From: Carposina sasakii
Taxonomy: Eukaryota; Arthropoda; Insecta; Lepidoptera; Carposinidae
Direction of reading: 5' to 3'
Assembly: GCA_014607495.2 (NCBI GenBank)
Contig: CP053148.1
Coordinates: forward strand, 11,780,001-11,844,000
DNA length: 64,000 bases
Position 1 is the stretch's first letter. The number at the start of each line of letters is the position of its first letter. Positions 44,096-55,061 of this stretch are shown in pieces. The notes beneath the pieces were generated by a model. That model was not told where the DNA came from. It was given only the letters and a program-made list of their open reading frames with translations, and did not search any database. The position numbers were made by a program, and so were the translations under genes.

Positions 44096-44319
44096 ATTAG
44101 ACAGGAAATGAGCTCTTAATAACTGTACAGATACAGGGTGTTTTGTGGCCATTTAATAAAATTAAGTTTATAATGGGAAAAAAAATAGTTAAAACTACAG
44201 ACAGTGAAATCTGGTAAAGCTCTTACATAACATGTGATCAAGACTTTGTTGACGATATTTTTCTATTGGGATTTTGGTTCAAAATAATGATCTTGATTTA
44301 AATTCATTTATATATTATA

Positions 44320-44420
44320 AAATTATTAATAAAGAAAATGGAAAAAATTCTTCATCCGAGTGGGAATCGAACCCACGACCACTGCAAACCGTGCCAGCCG
44401 CTATAACCACTAAGCCACCG
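44320..44420 (-). mobile_element. tRNA-derived SINE (reverse) with 13-bp TSD
   Basis: On the minus strand: GGTGGCTTAGTGGTTATAGC, T arm GTGGG-TTCGATT-CCCAC, and tail GAATTTTTTCCATTTTCTTT then ATTAATAATTT. Exact 13-bp TSD TTTATATATTATA at 44307-44319 and 44421-44433. Same family as 346-459. Confidence 0.88.
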
Positions 44421-44478
44421 TTTATATATTATATGAAAGCACGCGCATTTTATAATTGGACGGATTCATGGAGAAATA

Positions 44479-44750
44479 GCCGCGTGGTGCCGGCAGAGTA
44501 GAGTTTGTACCACCCCATGCCTGCCCGTGGATACGAGTATCGTACGAGGCGATTAAGGGTTTCCGGGAGGCGGGCAGCAGCGCCTCCCGTGCTGATAACA
44601 TAGTCCGAAAATCACACTGCGGTCACAAACCCGCCTGCCCAGCATGGTGACTATGGATAAAACACCCTCTGTGGCAGTAGCCTTGTGGCGTGCCCTGGGG
44701 AAGGCCTACGTCCAGTAGTGGACTGCAATAGTCTGAAGACGATGGAGAAA
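44479..44750 (+). mobile_element. SINE-like repeat, family S
   Basis: Near full-length: CCGCGTGGTGCCGGCAGAGT to GTCCAGTAGTGGACTGCAAT-AGTCTGAAGACGATGG. Includes GGCGTGCCCTGGGGAAGGCC before the tail. Confidence 0.8.
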
Positions 44751-45512
44751 TGGACGGATCAGAAATGTGCAGATCGTTGCTAGTTACCGTACTTTTAAGT
44801 TATTTTCAGTATTTTAGGGTCCCGTAGTAAAAAAACCCTTCTCATTTCGCCATGTACCTATCTACGCTCATCTGCCCGTCGTCGGCGTCGTCGTTTTAGT
44901 TATTACAAAATTATTCTAATAAAACCAACAATACATTTTAAAACTTCAATAGAAGACGATTATCATATTAGCTGTCGTGTTTGCTTTCGGTTATTGTGTT
45001 AGGTCACTACAGAACCCCACTTTGCGTGTGTACCGACTCGAACTTGATCGGTATTTCGATAAATAATATAAATAGATAATCCTATCTTTTTATCGTATGT
45101 AGGTGTAGGTAATATAGTATTTTTCCATTTCACGTGGCTGACATCATTTTTACACAGCAACAAAGCAAAATAATTATTTTTAGAATACCGCAACTCAAGA
45201 ATTGATTTAAATAGATAAAAATGAATGGTCAAAAGGCTTTCTAGGCTTACTTCTTTTTTTTTCGGTACTTCAAAAGGAAAACTGGAACCCTATAGGATCA
45301 CTTTTGTTCTCCGTTCATACGTACGTTCGCCTGTCTTCCATGACAAGATACTACTTCGGCAGGGTTATTATTATTACCTATTTTGCAGTAGCAGCAGAGC
45401 CGAAGCAATGCGACAGCGAAAATTTATTGAATATTGCACTCTCGTTAAAATTAGGGGTACCTCGTGTTGACTTATAACCATCACCTTAGAGGAATAAGAT
45501 TGTATTATATAT

Positions 45513-45768
45513 ACAGGATGTAACAGAAAGGGTATCTCAAGCGAAAAGCTATATACATAGCCCACTATAGAGAACCTATTTACAAAATTTAAGACTCGAA
45601 ATCACATGTTTATTTTTCAAGATTGTATGAACATTCCTGTCTTGTTTAGGAATTCTCCATACTATCTGGAAAAATAAACATGCGATTTCGAGTCTGAAAT
45701 TTTGGAAATAGGTTTTCTATGGTAGGCTATTTATATAGCTTTTCGCTTAACCCTTTTGTTACACCCTG
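45513..45768. mobile_element. MITE, CAGGGTGTAACAAAAAGGG family, copy 2
   Basis: Ends CAGGATGTAACAGAAAGGG and CCCTTTTGTTACACCCTG. The interior shows the inverted AATCACATGTTTATTTTTCA / AAAATAAACATGCGATTTCG typical of the family. Outside it, GAGGAATAAGATT (45490-45502) and AATCTTATTCCTC (about 45798) form a further inverted pair. Confidence 0.8.
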
Positions 45769-45890
45769 TTTATATATGTATATATAAATATATATAAATC
45801 TTATTCCTCTATGCCATCACTAAATTAATTACCTCTATCTTCTGGGAGGACGCCCGAGTTTCTTAGTCAATTCATACGACATGCATGTAC

Positions 45891-46278
45891 GGTAGGATTG
45901 CCATCTCAAAACTTTGAAAACCAGGATTTTAAGAAGAAATACCAGGACATTTCGATTAAAAGCCAGGACTATACAGGTGCGAGCCCAGTGACAATACAAT
46001 TGGAGAGAGTTAGTGGCGTGCGAATTTCAAAACACATGTTTAACACATTCAGTGCTGGCGACTACGTATTTACTTGTTTTAGGCTTTTTACAGTCGCCGC
46101 TGACGCTTATTTGCGTCGCCGCACTAGGCGTTGACCTATGGCGATGTCGGCATCCTTAGAAAATCTGCCGATAGCGAATGTGTCAGGGCTCTAAAACTCA
46201 GGATGATGCTTGAAAACTATCCAGGACACCCTAAAAAGCAGGACATGTCCTGGGAAAACAGGACGGTTGGCAATCCTA
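45891..46278. mobile_element. TIR element, ends TAGGATTGCCA
   Basis: TAGGATTGCCA at the left and TGGCAATCCTA at the right. CCAGGA/TCCTGG motifs recur inside both ends. TGTACGG occurs just outside each side, but offset by three bases on the right, so the TSD is not certain. The ORF inside has no family match. Confidence 0.6.
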
Positions 46279-46868
46279 ATTGTACGGAGATGTAGCTGAT
46301 GTATTCTAGTAAAGCCACGCTCCAACATGGGGAAATTCCGTTATAAAACGCGCTTTTTATCTTTCATCCACCACTGGTTGATTTTCCTTTACCTGATCAC
46401 CTAACTTCGTTAGGAACATATCTGGCCGATAAGGGAAATGACGTGAGTTTGGGTTATTCTAAATATTACGGCCTTGGAATCCCTGGCCAAGGCAACATCG
46501 TTTGCATTAATCTTATCTGTTTTGTCTATTTATATGACGATGAAGTTAAAAAGTATTTATTGGTTTGCGATAGGTATGTCTTTCCTTTGAACTGGTTTGT
46601 GAATGAATATTGCTGGTATAACACCTTGGTTATGTAAGAAGGAAACTAATTAAAGTTCGTATAAAAAATTTCGCTACTGGTCTACATGTGTATACAACAA
46701 GATTCCGCTTCCTTATTCGACGACTATGGTCACTATTCTGAAACATTGAAACAAAATGAAAAGAAGATTGCAAACATCTGCAAGATAACTTTTTTTGGCG
46801 TAGTTTATAAGTTAGTTATAGAAATTTCTACCCTTCTGTAAATATTAAATGTTACTTGTTTGCTGATA

Positions 46869-47245
46869 TACAGGATGATTTTTGGTCGTCAACGTTTCCG
46901 AAAACTACGGAATCTCCTCATCATCACGATCATTTTTCTCCATGGAAGCATACCTGGGAAGTGTCTGGTTTCCAAAATATTAGGGTCCAAAGTTGAGTAA
47001 ATAGACTGCGTTTTTCTGTATAAATGCACATAGACGCGCGTAGCAGGATTTTTTCACGAAAAATAATTAATATCTGTCTATAAAAAAACTAACATAAACA
47101 CTAGACACTATAAATTTCGCACGATCAAGGAATTTAAAATTAAAAAAAAAAAAAATCCCAGCATTTTTTTTGGCATAAACTTACTTTATTTCATGTATAG
47201 AATACGTACCCTTCGTTAAAGGTGGCCACAAAAAAACATCCTGTA
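46869..47245 (+). mobile_element. family K repeat, near full-length copy
   Basis: ATACAGGATGATTTTTGGTC to AAAAAACATCCTGTA with the internal order of the family preserved, including GACGCGCGTAGCAGGATTTT and GCACGATCAAGG. Inverted ends (ACAGGATG..CATCCTGT) suggest a DNA-transposon MITE. Confidence 0.8.
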
Positions 47246-47344
47246 TATATAGGTACTTCCTTTTTTTAGATTTCTTATCATTGAATCATTTTGCATAGAT
47301 TGCTCCTTGTCGGTGAAATTCATATACATATTTAGTTAATTTTT

Positions 47345-47692
47345 TTTTAATCAAAGGACTTAAATGAATTATGCAATTGGGTAAATACAGAAAAAAAACT
47401 TAAATCTAAAACATATTTACAAATAGAAAATTGCCTGCAACTCCTCCACCGCTGGCAACGTGAACAAAAGGCTGGCCGCATTGCCCCGCTGGATGGCGAG
47501 GCTAAATCTTTGTCCAAAATATTGGCCAGCCCTTCTGTCGTGAGACGCCTCCACCAGTCTTTTCGAAATGCCCTTAAAAATAGCATTGGTTTCAACCCCA
47601 AACGGCTCAAATATATAGTCTCCACTGAGGTTTGAATATTTGCGCCGTTTGAGGTTTTCCACTTTGGCGGCCACAGAGCCACTTCTTATGGC
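47345..47692 (-). pseudogene. 5'-truncated LINE with poly(A) and 14-bp TSD
   Basis: Minus-strand protein ends SGSVAAKVENLKRRKYSNLS, YIFEPFGVETNAIFKGISKR, AGQYFGQRFSLAIQRGNAAS-LLFTLP, the C-terminus that follows the reverse-transcriptase domain in many animal retroelement proteins (family name not certain). The 3' end has an A-run. Exact TSD TTTAGTTAATTTTT at 47331-47344 and 47693-47706 proves retrotransposition. Confidence 0.88.
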
Positions 47693-47733
47693 TTTAGTTA
47701 ATTTTTAATTAATTACATACTTACATTTCATTG

Positions 47734-47930
47734 GCCGAGTGGTGCCGGCAAAGTAGAATTCGTACCACCCTATGTTTGTTGACAACATAGTCCAAACTAC
47801 AAACTGCGGTCACCAACCCGCCTGCCCAGCATAGTGACTATGGGCAAATACCCTCATGACAGTCTTGTGGCGTGCCCTGGGGGAGGCCTACGTCCAGCAG
47901 TGGACTGCAATAGGCTGATGATGATGATCA
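47734..47930 (+). mobile_element. SINE-like repeat, family S (internally deleted)
   Basis: GAGTGGTGCCGGCAAAGTAG to GTCCAGCAGTGGACTGCAAT-AGGCTGATGATGATGA. Lacks the middle CGAGGCGATTAAGGG segment of the family. Confidence 0.78.
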
Positions 47931-48597
47931 TTCATTTGTATACAATACAAACATTTTCTTTTTGCTTAAGAAAAGTTGAGTAAAAATTGTATACAATAAA
48001 AAATGAAAATATTTCCTAAGTTCATAAATTAACTTTAAGCAACATGTATAGTATTTCTCAAACTTGTGAATGTTGTGAAACATATTTGCTCATATTTTCC
48101 GTTCCCCGACCATTGGTTTTATATTCGTCTCACACGGAAGTCGACGGTTAAACTTTAGCAGAGAACCTATTTGGCTTCCACTGGTTTAGGTCTGTTTACA
48201 CGTAATAAGTAAGTAGGTACTTGTACAAGTACCTTAGACTGGTTCAGTTTTCACTTGTTGATAAACCAATTGATAAATTTTTAACTTATTCAGAATTCCA
48301 AATCAAGATCTCGCGTTAAATGAAAATGATCTTCACCTACCCAAAAAACTTATTCATAAAATAGTTCTGTTACCTACATACTAATGTTAGATAAAAGTGA
48401 AGCATTGTTGCCTTTATAAAAACTATATAACCTGTGTATAGTAAGAATGCATTCAGTACATAAAAATGAAAAACAATATTAAAAAAACTTAAACCCTAGC
48501 TCACATCTCACATATTACGTCTATCTACTTTACTTTCCACTTGCTGCTTAACTGTAAGCTACTTTTAATTTTTTCCATTTTCTTCATAAATAAATTT
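47931..48597. other. spacer, nothing recognised
   Basis: AT-rich, no supported feature. Confidence 0.5.
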
Positions 48598-48786
48598 ATT
48601 CACTATGGGTGCGCCCACCACCGAAATCAATGCAATGTATTGTCTTGCATGCTAGGTGCTCGGGTCTGGTTTCTCGTGGCGATTGTAGTTAGTGCAAGTG
48701 CTTGTTTTCGCAGTTATGTGTGAATTATCAGATCCGAGGGTCAGTGGAGGGTGTAGGGCCCGGTGGTGGGCGCACCCATAGTGAAT
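48598..48786. mobile_element. family G foldback MITE, perfect 26-bp inverted ends
   Basis: ATTCACTATGGGTGCGCCCA-CCACCG (48598-48623) is exactly mirrored at 48761-48786. The interior carries TTGCATGCTAGGTGCTCGG and CAGATCCGAGGGTCAGTGGA as in other family G copies. Confidence 0.85.
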
Positions 48787-49939
48787 GTTTGAACTTCCGA
48801 ATTGTAACGCCTAATACAATTTCATTTAATAATTTTATGTAAGCTACTTGTTCAAGTGGACTGTCCTATTCAAACACTTCCCAAGTTGCATTGTCGTGTT
48901 AAGGCTACTTTCACTGCGTATGCCTGAAGCCTTCATGTGATATGGAAATTACCATTGTTATACTTATGATTTGTTATCATTTACATATGCAAGCTATTCG
49001 CCTTAAGTAACAGACACAAAGTTGAAGTTGGCGTGATTTATAGCAGTATTATACCTACATATTTGGTATGGTATGGTAAGAATGGTAGCTTACGAATGTA
49101 TTGCTTTATGACATTGTATTGATTTAACTTAAACAATGTTATTAAAAAACTGGTATATGTACGTACATACACGGGTACCTATGTTCTTGAAATGCGGTAG
49201 CCAAAACAGCAGAACCAAGAAGTATCCCGCTGCTACGTTTAGAATAACAGGGTGAGATCTTACTATTCAAGAGTTATCAGGAAATACCAACATTTTCACG
49301 CTGTTTGCTATATAAAACAGATTTGGTAGCCAGTTTAAAATTGAATCCATTTAAACCCTAATAAATAATCTAATATGAATCCGCACCCTAAAATGTCAAA
49401 TTCTTAAATCCTGGCCAGACGATATTATATTAGATATCAACTTCTGGGACCCACAGGAAGCTGGTGCTGGTGGGCATTGATGTTATAAACAATGGGTTTG
49501 GGGGTGTCAGCTAAAACTTTGAACAATGGTGTTTTAGCCGGACGTAGATAAGATATTTTGGATTGTTTTTCGCTTAGCGATGCATTCGCAGTTAGTATTA
49601 ATATTTTGAGAATATTTATATATGCCTTTATCAAGTAAGTGCCTTATAGTTTTAAAGGGTTCCTGACTTGAAAAAGACACTTTGCTATCGAATTCTAAAT
49701 GCGAAAATCTTTAACGTAACAGATTAAATAGGTATTTTTTAGATAGATTGCGGACGCTCACACTTTGATCGCGTAAACTTTTAAATTTCCATTAGTTCCT
49801 TTCCCGTGGAAATATCGGAATATCCTTTCCGGACGCTTACGCCATACAAAGAACATACCCTCTAAGTTTCAGGTCTGTATGATCAGCGGTTTAGTGTACG
49901 TGCATTGATCCGTCAGTCATCCAGAACAAAGCATTTTTA
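48787..49939. other. spacer, mostly unrecognised
   Basis: Small fragments only: about 49190-49260 (GCGGTAGCCAAAACAGCAGA) belongs to the GGGTAGCCAGAA-type dispersed family also at 50825-50935, 56465-56560 and 60635-60700. Confidence 0.45.
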
Positions 49940-50142
49940 TACAGGGTGTTTTTCAGTTAAAATCCTGCTACGCGCGTCTATGTGCATTTATGCAGAAAAA
50001 CGCAGTCTATTTACTCAACTTTGGACCCTAATATTTTGGAAACCAGACACTTCCCAGGTATGCTTCCATGGAGAAAAATGATCGTGATGATGAGGAGATT
50101 CCTTAGTTTTCGGGAACGTTGACGACCAAAAATCACCCTGTA
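49940..50142 (-). mobile_element. family K repeat, internally deleted copy
   Basis: TACAGGGTGTTTTTCAG to AAAAATCACCCTGTA, with inverted ends. Contains CTACGCGCGTCTATGTGC, ACTCAACTTTGGACCC and TTTTCGGGAACGTTGACG in reverse order relative to 46869. Confidence 0.8.
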
Positions 50143-51717
50143 TACATACATACATATAATCACGCCTTTATCCCATACGGGGTAGGCAGAGCACCAAGGG
50201 CCGATAGAACCACATGGTGCCACTTCTGACCAATTTTGAGGGTATAGTTGAGTGAGATGTACAAGTTCGGTACGTTAGTTAGTAGTGACAGGTGGTCAGT
50301 CCATCAGCATTTTTATATGTAAACGACTTTATTTATTGTGCCAAACTTTCCAGAGTTCGTCCGTCTCACATTCACGTGATGTTTTTATTTTCATTTCATT
50401 ATCACTCGCTGCACGCCGGGAAAACGTGCTATTCTCGCCACAAAGCGAAATTTTATTACACAGATAAACATTATTGATTACTTACGGAACTGAACTCGGT
50501 CTCCTCTTCAAGGTACAGTGCCGGGAAATTTTTGAGCTATAACCACATTCTTCTGCCTTAAGTGGCCATATCGTAGAAATGGTCATTTCATGAACTGGTC
50601 GCATTTCATGAAGTGGCCAATTCAATTTGACCAGGGTGTCCATAAAATTTGAGCTCATTTATGGCAACAGTATGATTTTTTTTGCTATAAATATTACAAT
50701 CTATAATATTTAAAAAACATAAAAGGCTTTATGAAAGCGATCCGCTTCTGGCACACCGCCGGCCGCTGCGGCGGCCCACGCTCGCTCCGCTCGCTCGGCT
50801 CGTGCGTTATTTGTCATTTGTCAACCACACGGTTGTGTCCCCGAAATAGGGTAGCCAGAACAGCTGATCGCGAAGGATATCCTGCAGTCACGTTTAGCAT
50901 AGCGGGGTTTGATGTTAAAGATCAGTGACAAGTTTTACAGAACCTCCGTTTTTGAAGATGCTCTAAAAAAGGCGGCCAGCAATGAAGGCCTTTTGTGCGG
51001 AGCTCGTAAAGAAATTCTGAGATTCCTGATTATGCGATCTTGCTAGATTTGCTGGAGATAGCTCTTACCAGTGCTATTTGAAATAGAAACTTGGCCTGTA
51101 TAGAAGCGTATCCGTGTTGGTCGATCATTCCGTAGAAACTTTATTCATTGTCGAGTTTTGTTTTTGGATCAGTCGATATAAATTCATCAGACTGTATCTA
51201 TTTGACATGTAGGTAAGTAGATACACGCATCGTTTCTCGCCTATTGCCACCCGTATTACGTATTACATATGTTTTATGTTATGACTATGACGCAAATTAT
51301 GATAATAATTATAACAAAATTATTTCTAGTGCAAGGCCTTTATCTGTCACTCAAAACAATTTGCTTGGAAAAATTACATTGAGATAAAAGATCAATAAAA
51401 TAACACTACCTATGTAATGTATGTACCTATGAATAATAGACCAAATATAAATAGAATATTTGCAAAAGATGTGGCCATGTGTGAAAATTAGGAAACATCC
51501 TAATTTTTTTAAGTTTTGTGCATTCTCTAGTGATAGGGTCAAACCCTAGTTCAAAGGTCATTTACAGCGAATTAATAACCGATCTCGAGACGAGAGATTT
51601 TTTTGCATATTTAAGATTAAATGTTCCTTTGTTTTCATACAAAAAACCGAGATTCTTTATTATCTCTAGTATTGAAATTGGCTGTAGAAGAAATAATTTG
51701 GCAGGAACTCTAACGAT
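50143..51717. other. spacer with repeat fragments
   Basis: 50825-50935 is a GTGTCCCCGAAATAGGGTAG fragment. About 50740-50800 is a short GC-rich patch (CGGCCGCTGCGGCGGCCC) of unknown role. No gene. Confidence 0.45.
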
Positions 51718-51925
51718 TTAATTGATTTTCGGATTAGCAGCTATGTATTTATGGTTGCATGCTAGGTGCTTGGATCTTGTTGCGACAGAAGTGTCTTGTG
51801 TTCGTGACCATGAGTCGACAGATCCGAGGGTCAGCGGAGGGTATAGGGTCCGGTGGTGGGCGACCCCTCAATGGAAATTTGAACTTCAGAATAGTGACGC
51901 CTGATACAATTAAATCTCTAACGCA
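51718..51925 (+). mobile_element. family G element, partial
   Basis: GGATTAGCAGCTATGTATTT, GAGTCGACAGATCCGAGGGT, GGTGGTGGGCGACCCCTC and AATAGTGACGCCTGATACAA. The left inverted arm is missing. Confidence 0.7.
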
Positions 51926-51980
51926 ATGTCAAAGAAAACAATTTACCTACTATCACCTCTCAGCTGAGTTCCCTTTAGGC

Positions 51981-52157
51981 CAGAGGTTTGCAAACTTATT
52001 TCGTCTAACGCCCACTTTGAAAATCATTAGCGCCCCCCATTTTTATTTGACCGTAAAAATGTCAATAGCATATTTTTTCTGGGGCCTTAACTGCCCCTCT
52101 CTAGGCCTCCAACGCCCGCCCACGAGGGGGCGTTATAGCCCACTTTGGGAAAGACTG
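51981..52157. mobile_element. hAT-like MITE, decayed
   Basis: The left CAGAGGTTTGCAAACTTA and right TTTGGGAAAGACTG have hAT-type termini. GCGCCCCCC and GGGGGCGTT lie inside. Flanking 8-mers (CTTTAGGC, CTACTAAA) do not match, so the TSD is lost or the edges are off. Confidence 0.55.
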
Positions 52158-52189
52158 CTACTAAAGTCAAAATACTAGTCAAAATAATA

Positions 52190-52890
52190 ATAATAAGCCC
52201 GCAGGGCAGCTTGTGGCGAGCTGTTGAGAGGTAGCGTTCCCACGGATCTGAAGTACTCCCGGGGGAAGACCCTGTTCTTCATCCCCGGCGCCGGAGTGAG
52301 GTCTGACGAGGAACAGTTCCCCCACCTCTGCCTTGCTTTCGCCGGCCGGGCAGAGTGGAGTCGCGAGAGCTATAACAGCTCGAGAGTGGACGTGCCCGTC
52401 AGTAAGTGGCGAGTTGGCTTTGGTTTAAAGTCCAGGGGCACCCCTCTACCCTAGCCGCTCACCAAATGTTGCCCCCTTTATCGCTCCATGCGTGCGGCCG
52501 TTTCAGGGGGCCTATGAAATGAGTCGGCGAGTCACCGCCTGCCACCAAACAATTATGGGACTTGGTTGTAATGGCAGGCGTCCGTTAGTCTCCTTCAATA
52601 ACCTAACCTAACTTAACCCAACCCCACCCAACATGCAGCCCCCATAGCCCATGACCTTTGTTTCCATCGCATCACATAGATCTGCACTCTAATAGTCTTG
52701 CACATGGCGGGGACCATCGCCGGGTGTATCATATTGTGCGGTCGGCGATGGTATCCGCCATGTGTATCCCACACCATATTAAAAGTTCTCTAAAAAGGGC
52801 CTCTACATCTTGGCCACGGCCCAATGCACGCCTCTCAAAGGACCGGGACTCCGTAGTCCCGAGAATTTAAACAGAGATACAATAATAATA
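52190..52890 (+). mobile_element. degraded non-LTR retrotransposon fragment
   Basis: Much more GC-rich than the surroundings. Broken frames give GSVPTDLKYSRGKTLFFIPG and QFPHLCLAFAGRAEWSRES. The 3' part CTCAAAGGACCGGGACTCCG-TAGTCCCGAGAATTTAAAC ends in an AATAAT-rich tail, as in insect LINE 3'UTRs. The family is not assigned. Contains CCTAACCTAA within 52600-52615. Confidence 0.55.
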
Positions 52891-52892
52891 AT

Positions 52893-52990
52893 ATTCACAT
52901 ACTTCACAACACATTAACTTAATCCCACATTAAGATCTATAAGGTCTTGTGTCGTGGGTACTAAGCAACCGTCTACTCTACATTATAAGT
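52893..52990 (+). repeat. dispersed repeat, partner of 15028-15142
   Basis: TTCACAACACATTAACTTAA, TCCCACATTAAGATC and GGTCTTGTGTCGTGGGTACT match the insertion in the 15-kb minisatellite. Confidence 0.65.
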
Positions 52991-53556
52991 AAGTACTTAA
53001 AATTAGTCTAGCCAGGAGTAGCTCCATGTGTGGAAAGTTTTATATCAACATTTCACATCACAGCACTAAAGACATGGTATGGTCTAGTCACTTCGATGAT
53101 GTAACTGAAACATTAAACAAATAAACAATTAACAACTTTGTTTCATAGCTTCAAGTATTTGCATATTATTATATGAGTGCATCGTCACAGTAGCAAAGCA
53201 GGGACAAGTTGCGGCAAACCATAATATCTAATAATAAACCACTGGCACAATATATATATAGGTATATGAACTTGCATACACTGCATGAGATCTAAATTGT
53301 ATATAATTACGTCGTTATCTAGTAGTTAGGTATGTACATGTGCATAAAGGCACAGAAAATGATTACTGTTGCCACAATACAGCGACTAAATCACTGTAAA
53401 CCACTTATAATATAATAAAATGTCTCATCATTTTACTTGACTTTATTTCGATACGACTTTATACGTTACGTTATTAAAGCTATATACCTATATGTAGTAG
53501 CAGAGCAGAATTTAAGAGTTTGATCTTACTTTGTAAGTACACTTAGTACGAATATA
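52991..53556. other. spacer, nothing recognised
   Basis: AT-rich; no feature supported. Confidence 0.5.
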
Positions 53557-54092
53557 TACAGGTGATTTTTGGTCGTCAACGTTCCCGAAACTACGGAATC
53601 TCCTCATAATCATGATCATTTTTCTCCACGGAAGCTACCTGGGAAGTGTCTGATTTCCAAAATATTTAGTGTCCAAAGTTGAGTAAAAAGACTGCGTTTT
53701 ACTGCATAAATGCACATTGACGCATGTAGCAAGATTTTTTCACGAGAAATAATCAATATCTACCTATATATACGAGTATAATAAAAGTCTATGAAAAAAC
53801 TAGCATAAACATTGGACACTATAAATTTCGCCCGATCAAGCAATTAATTATTTAATTATCTAATTATTATTAATTAATGGCTGAGTGGTAAGAGCGCTGG
53901 CACGGAATGCAGAGGTCGTGGGTTCGATTCCCACCCGGGTGAGGAATTTTTTCCATTTCTTTATTAATAATTAATTATTTATTTTCAAAAAAAATTACAT
54001 CGATTCCCGGCATTTTTTGGCATTAACTTACATTATTTGATGTATAGAGTACGTACCCTTCGTTAAGGGTGGCATCGAAAAAACATTCTGTA
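53557..54092 (+). mobile_element. family K repeat carrying a SINE
   Basis: ACAGGTGATTTTTGGTCG to AAAAAACATTCTGTA. The order is as in 46869-47245 but with the SINE 53855-53968 inserted in the A/T-rich middle, between GCCCGATCAAGCAATTAATT and ATTTTCAAAAAAAATTACAT. Confidence 0.8.
53855..53968 (+). mobile_element. tRNA-derived SINE with 13-bp TSD
   Basis: GGCTGAGTGGTAAGAGCGCT, T arm GTGGG-TTCGATT-CCCAC, tail GAATTTTTTCCATTTCTTTA then TTAATAATT. Direct repeat AATTAATTATTTA at 53842-53854 and 53969-53981. The target is itself low-complexity A/T, so the TSD is a little less certain than for the other copies. Confidence 0.78.
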
Positions 54093-54500
54093 GGTATAGT
54101 ATAGTATAATCTTACATGAAAGTTTCTCTATACCTTATCTGCTTGGTTTGCTGACGTAAGCATACACTACGTTTATGTTTCACCATACGTTTTTCTGTAC
54201 ACAAATAATAAAAACCTAAGATAAGAATACAGGCAACCCAACGTGGCCGTTTCGTCACTGGATACAAAGTGTTGTGCATTGCTGTCGACAATATTATGTA
54301 AGTAAAACTTTTGTGACTGATTGATTCACTCCTATGCCTGATTTCGGAACTAACATTTTTTGTCTGCTGTATTATACCAAATCCCTGGCTGTAGTAACTA
54401 GCGTCATCAGAAGATTTGTTCCCTGTTGAAAACCAGCGCTACTTGCAAGGTAGGTAGACACGCCTATCTTGTCTTAGCAGCATCCAGCTGAAAAGGAACC

Positions 54501-55061
54501 CGCCCCCTTATTACCTAACTATAGCAGAAGCAAAGCGATAACGAAAATTGTACAAAAATCGCTGATTGCTTGTCAAATTCGTATCACGTAAAACGAATTT
54601 CTAAGAAACTTTGATATTTCATGGGGAATATTGTACATATTGAATTGTATTAGGCGTCAATATTCGGAAGTTCAAATCTCTATTGAGGGATCGCCCACCA
54701 CCGGGCCCTATACCCTCCGCTGACCCTTAGTTAGTTGAGTTAGTTGGTTCGGTAGATAGAGCTAACATGGAAAACTAATCCTGATGATGCCACGGGTGTT
54801 GGCGAAATATATATCGATTTAAAAAAAAATGGTTTTCGAATTAGCAGCTATGTATTTATGGTTGCATGCTAGGTCCTTGGACCTGGCTTCTCGTTGCGAC
54901 TGTAGTGTCTTGTGTTCGTGATCATGAGTCGGCAGATCCGAGGGTCAGCGGAGGGTATAGGGCCCGGTGGTGGGCGATCCCTCAATAGAGAATATTGTAC
55001 AATTTTCGCTATCGCTTTGCTTCGGCTTTGCTATTGCAAATTAGGTAATCAAAGGGGGCCG
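54501..55061. mobile_element. palindromic MITE (partner of 5215-5408) with insertion
   Basis: CGCCCCCTTATTACCTAAC and GCAAAGCGATAACGAAAATT at the left; TTTTCGCTATCGCTTTGCTT and TTAGGTAATCAAAGGGGGCC at the right. Removing 54638-54990 leaves an element close to the 194-bp copy at 5215. Confidence 0.82.
54638..54990. mobile_element. family G element inserted in a MITE
   Basis: Flanked by the 11-bp direct repeat AATATTGTACA (54627-54637, 54991-55001), which occurs once in an uninterrupted arm of the host MITE. Its own arms, CGCCCACCACCGGGCCCTAT-ACCCTCCGCTGACCC and the inverse, form a foldback of about 50 bp. Confidence 0.8.

Noticed and set aside
45891..46278. Gene in the ORF at 45898-46134
   Set aside because: Lies between inverted ends TAGGATTGCCA/TGGCAATCCTA and contains CCAGGA repeats; better explained as a transposon.
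52600..52632. Telomere array
   Set aside because: Only about two CCTAA units followed by degenerate CTTAACCCAACCCC; too short to be telomeric.
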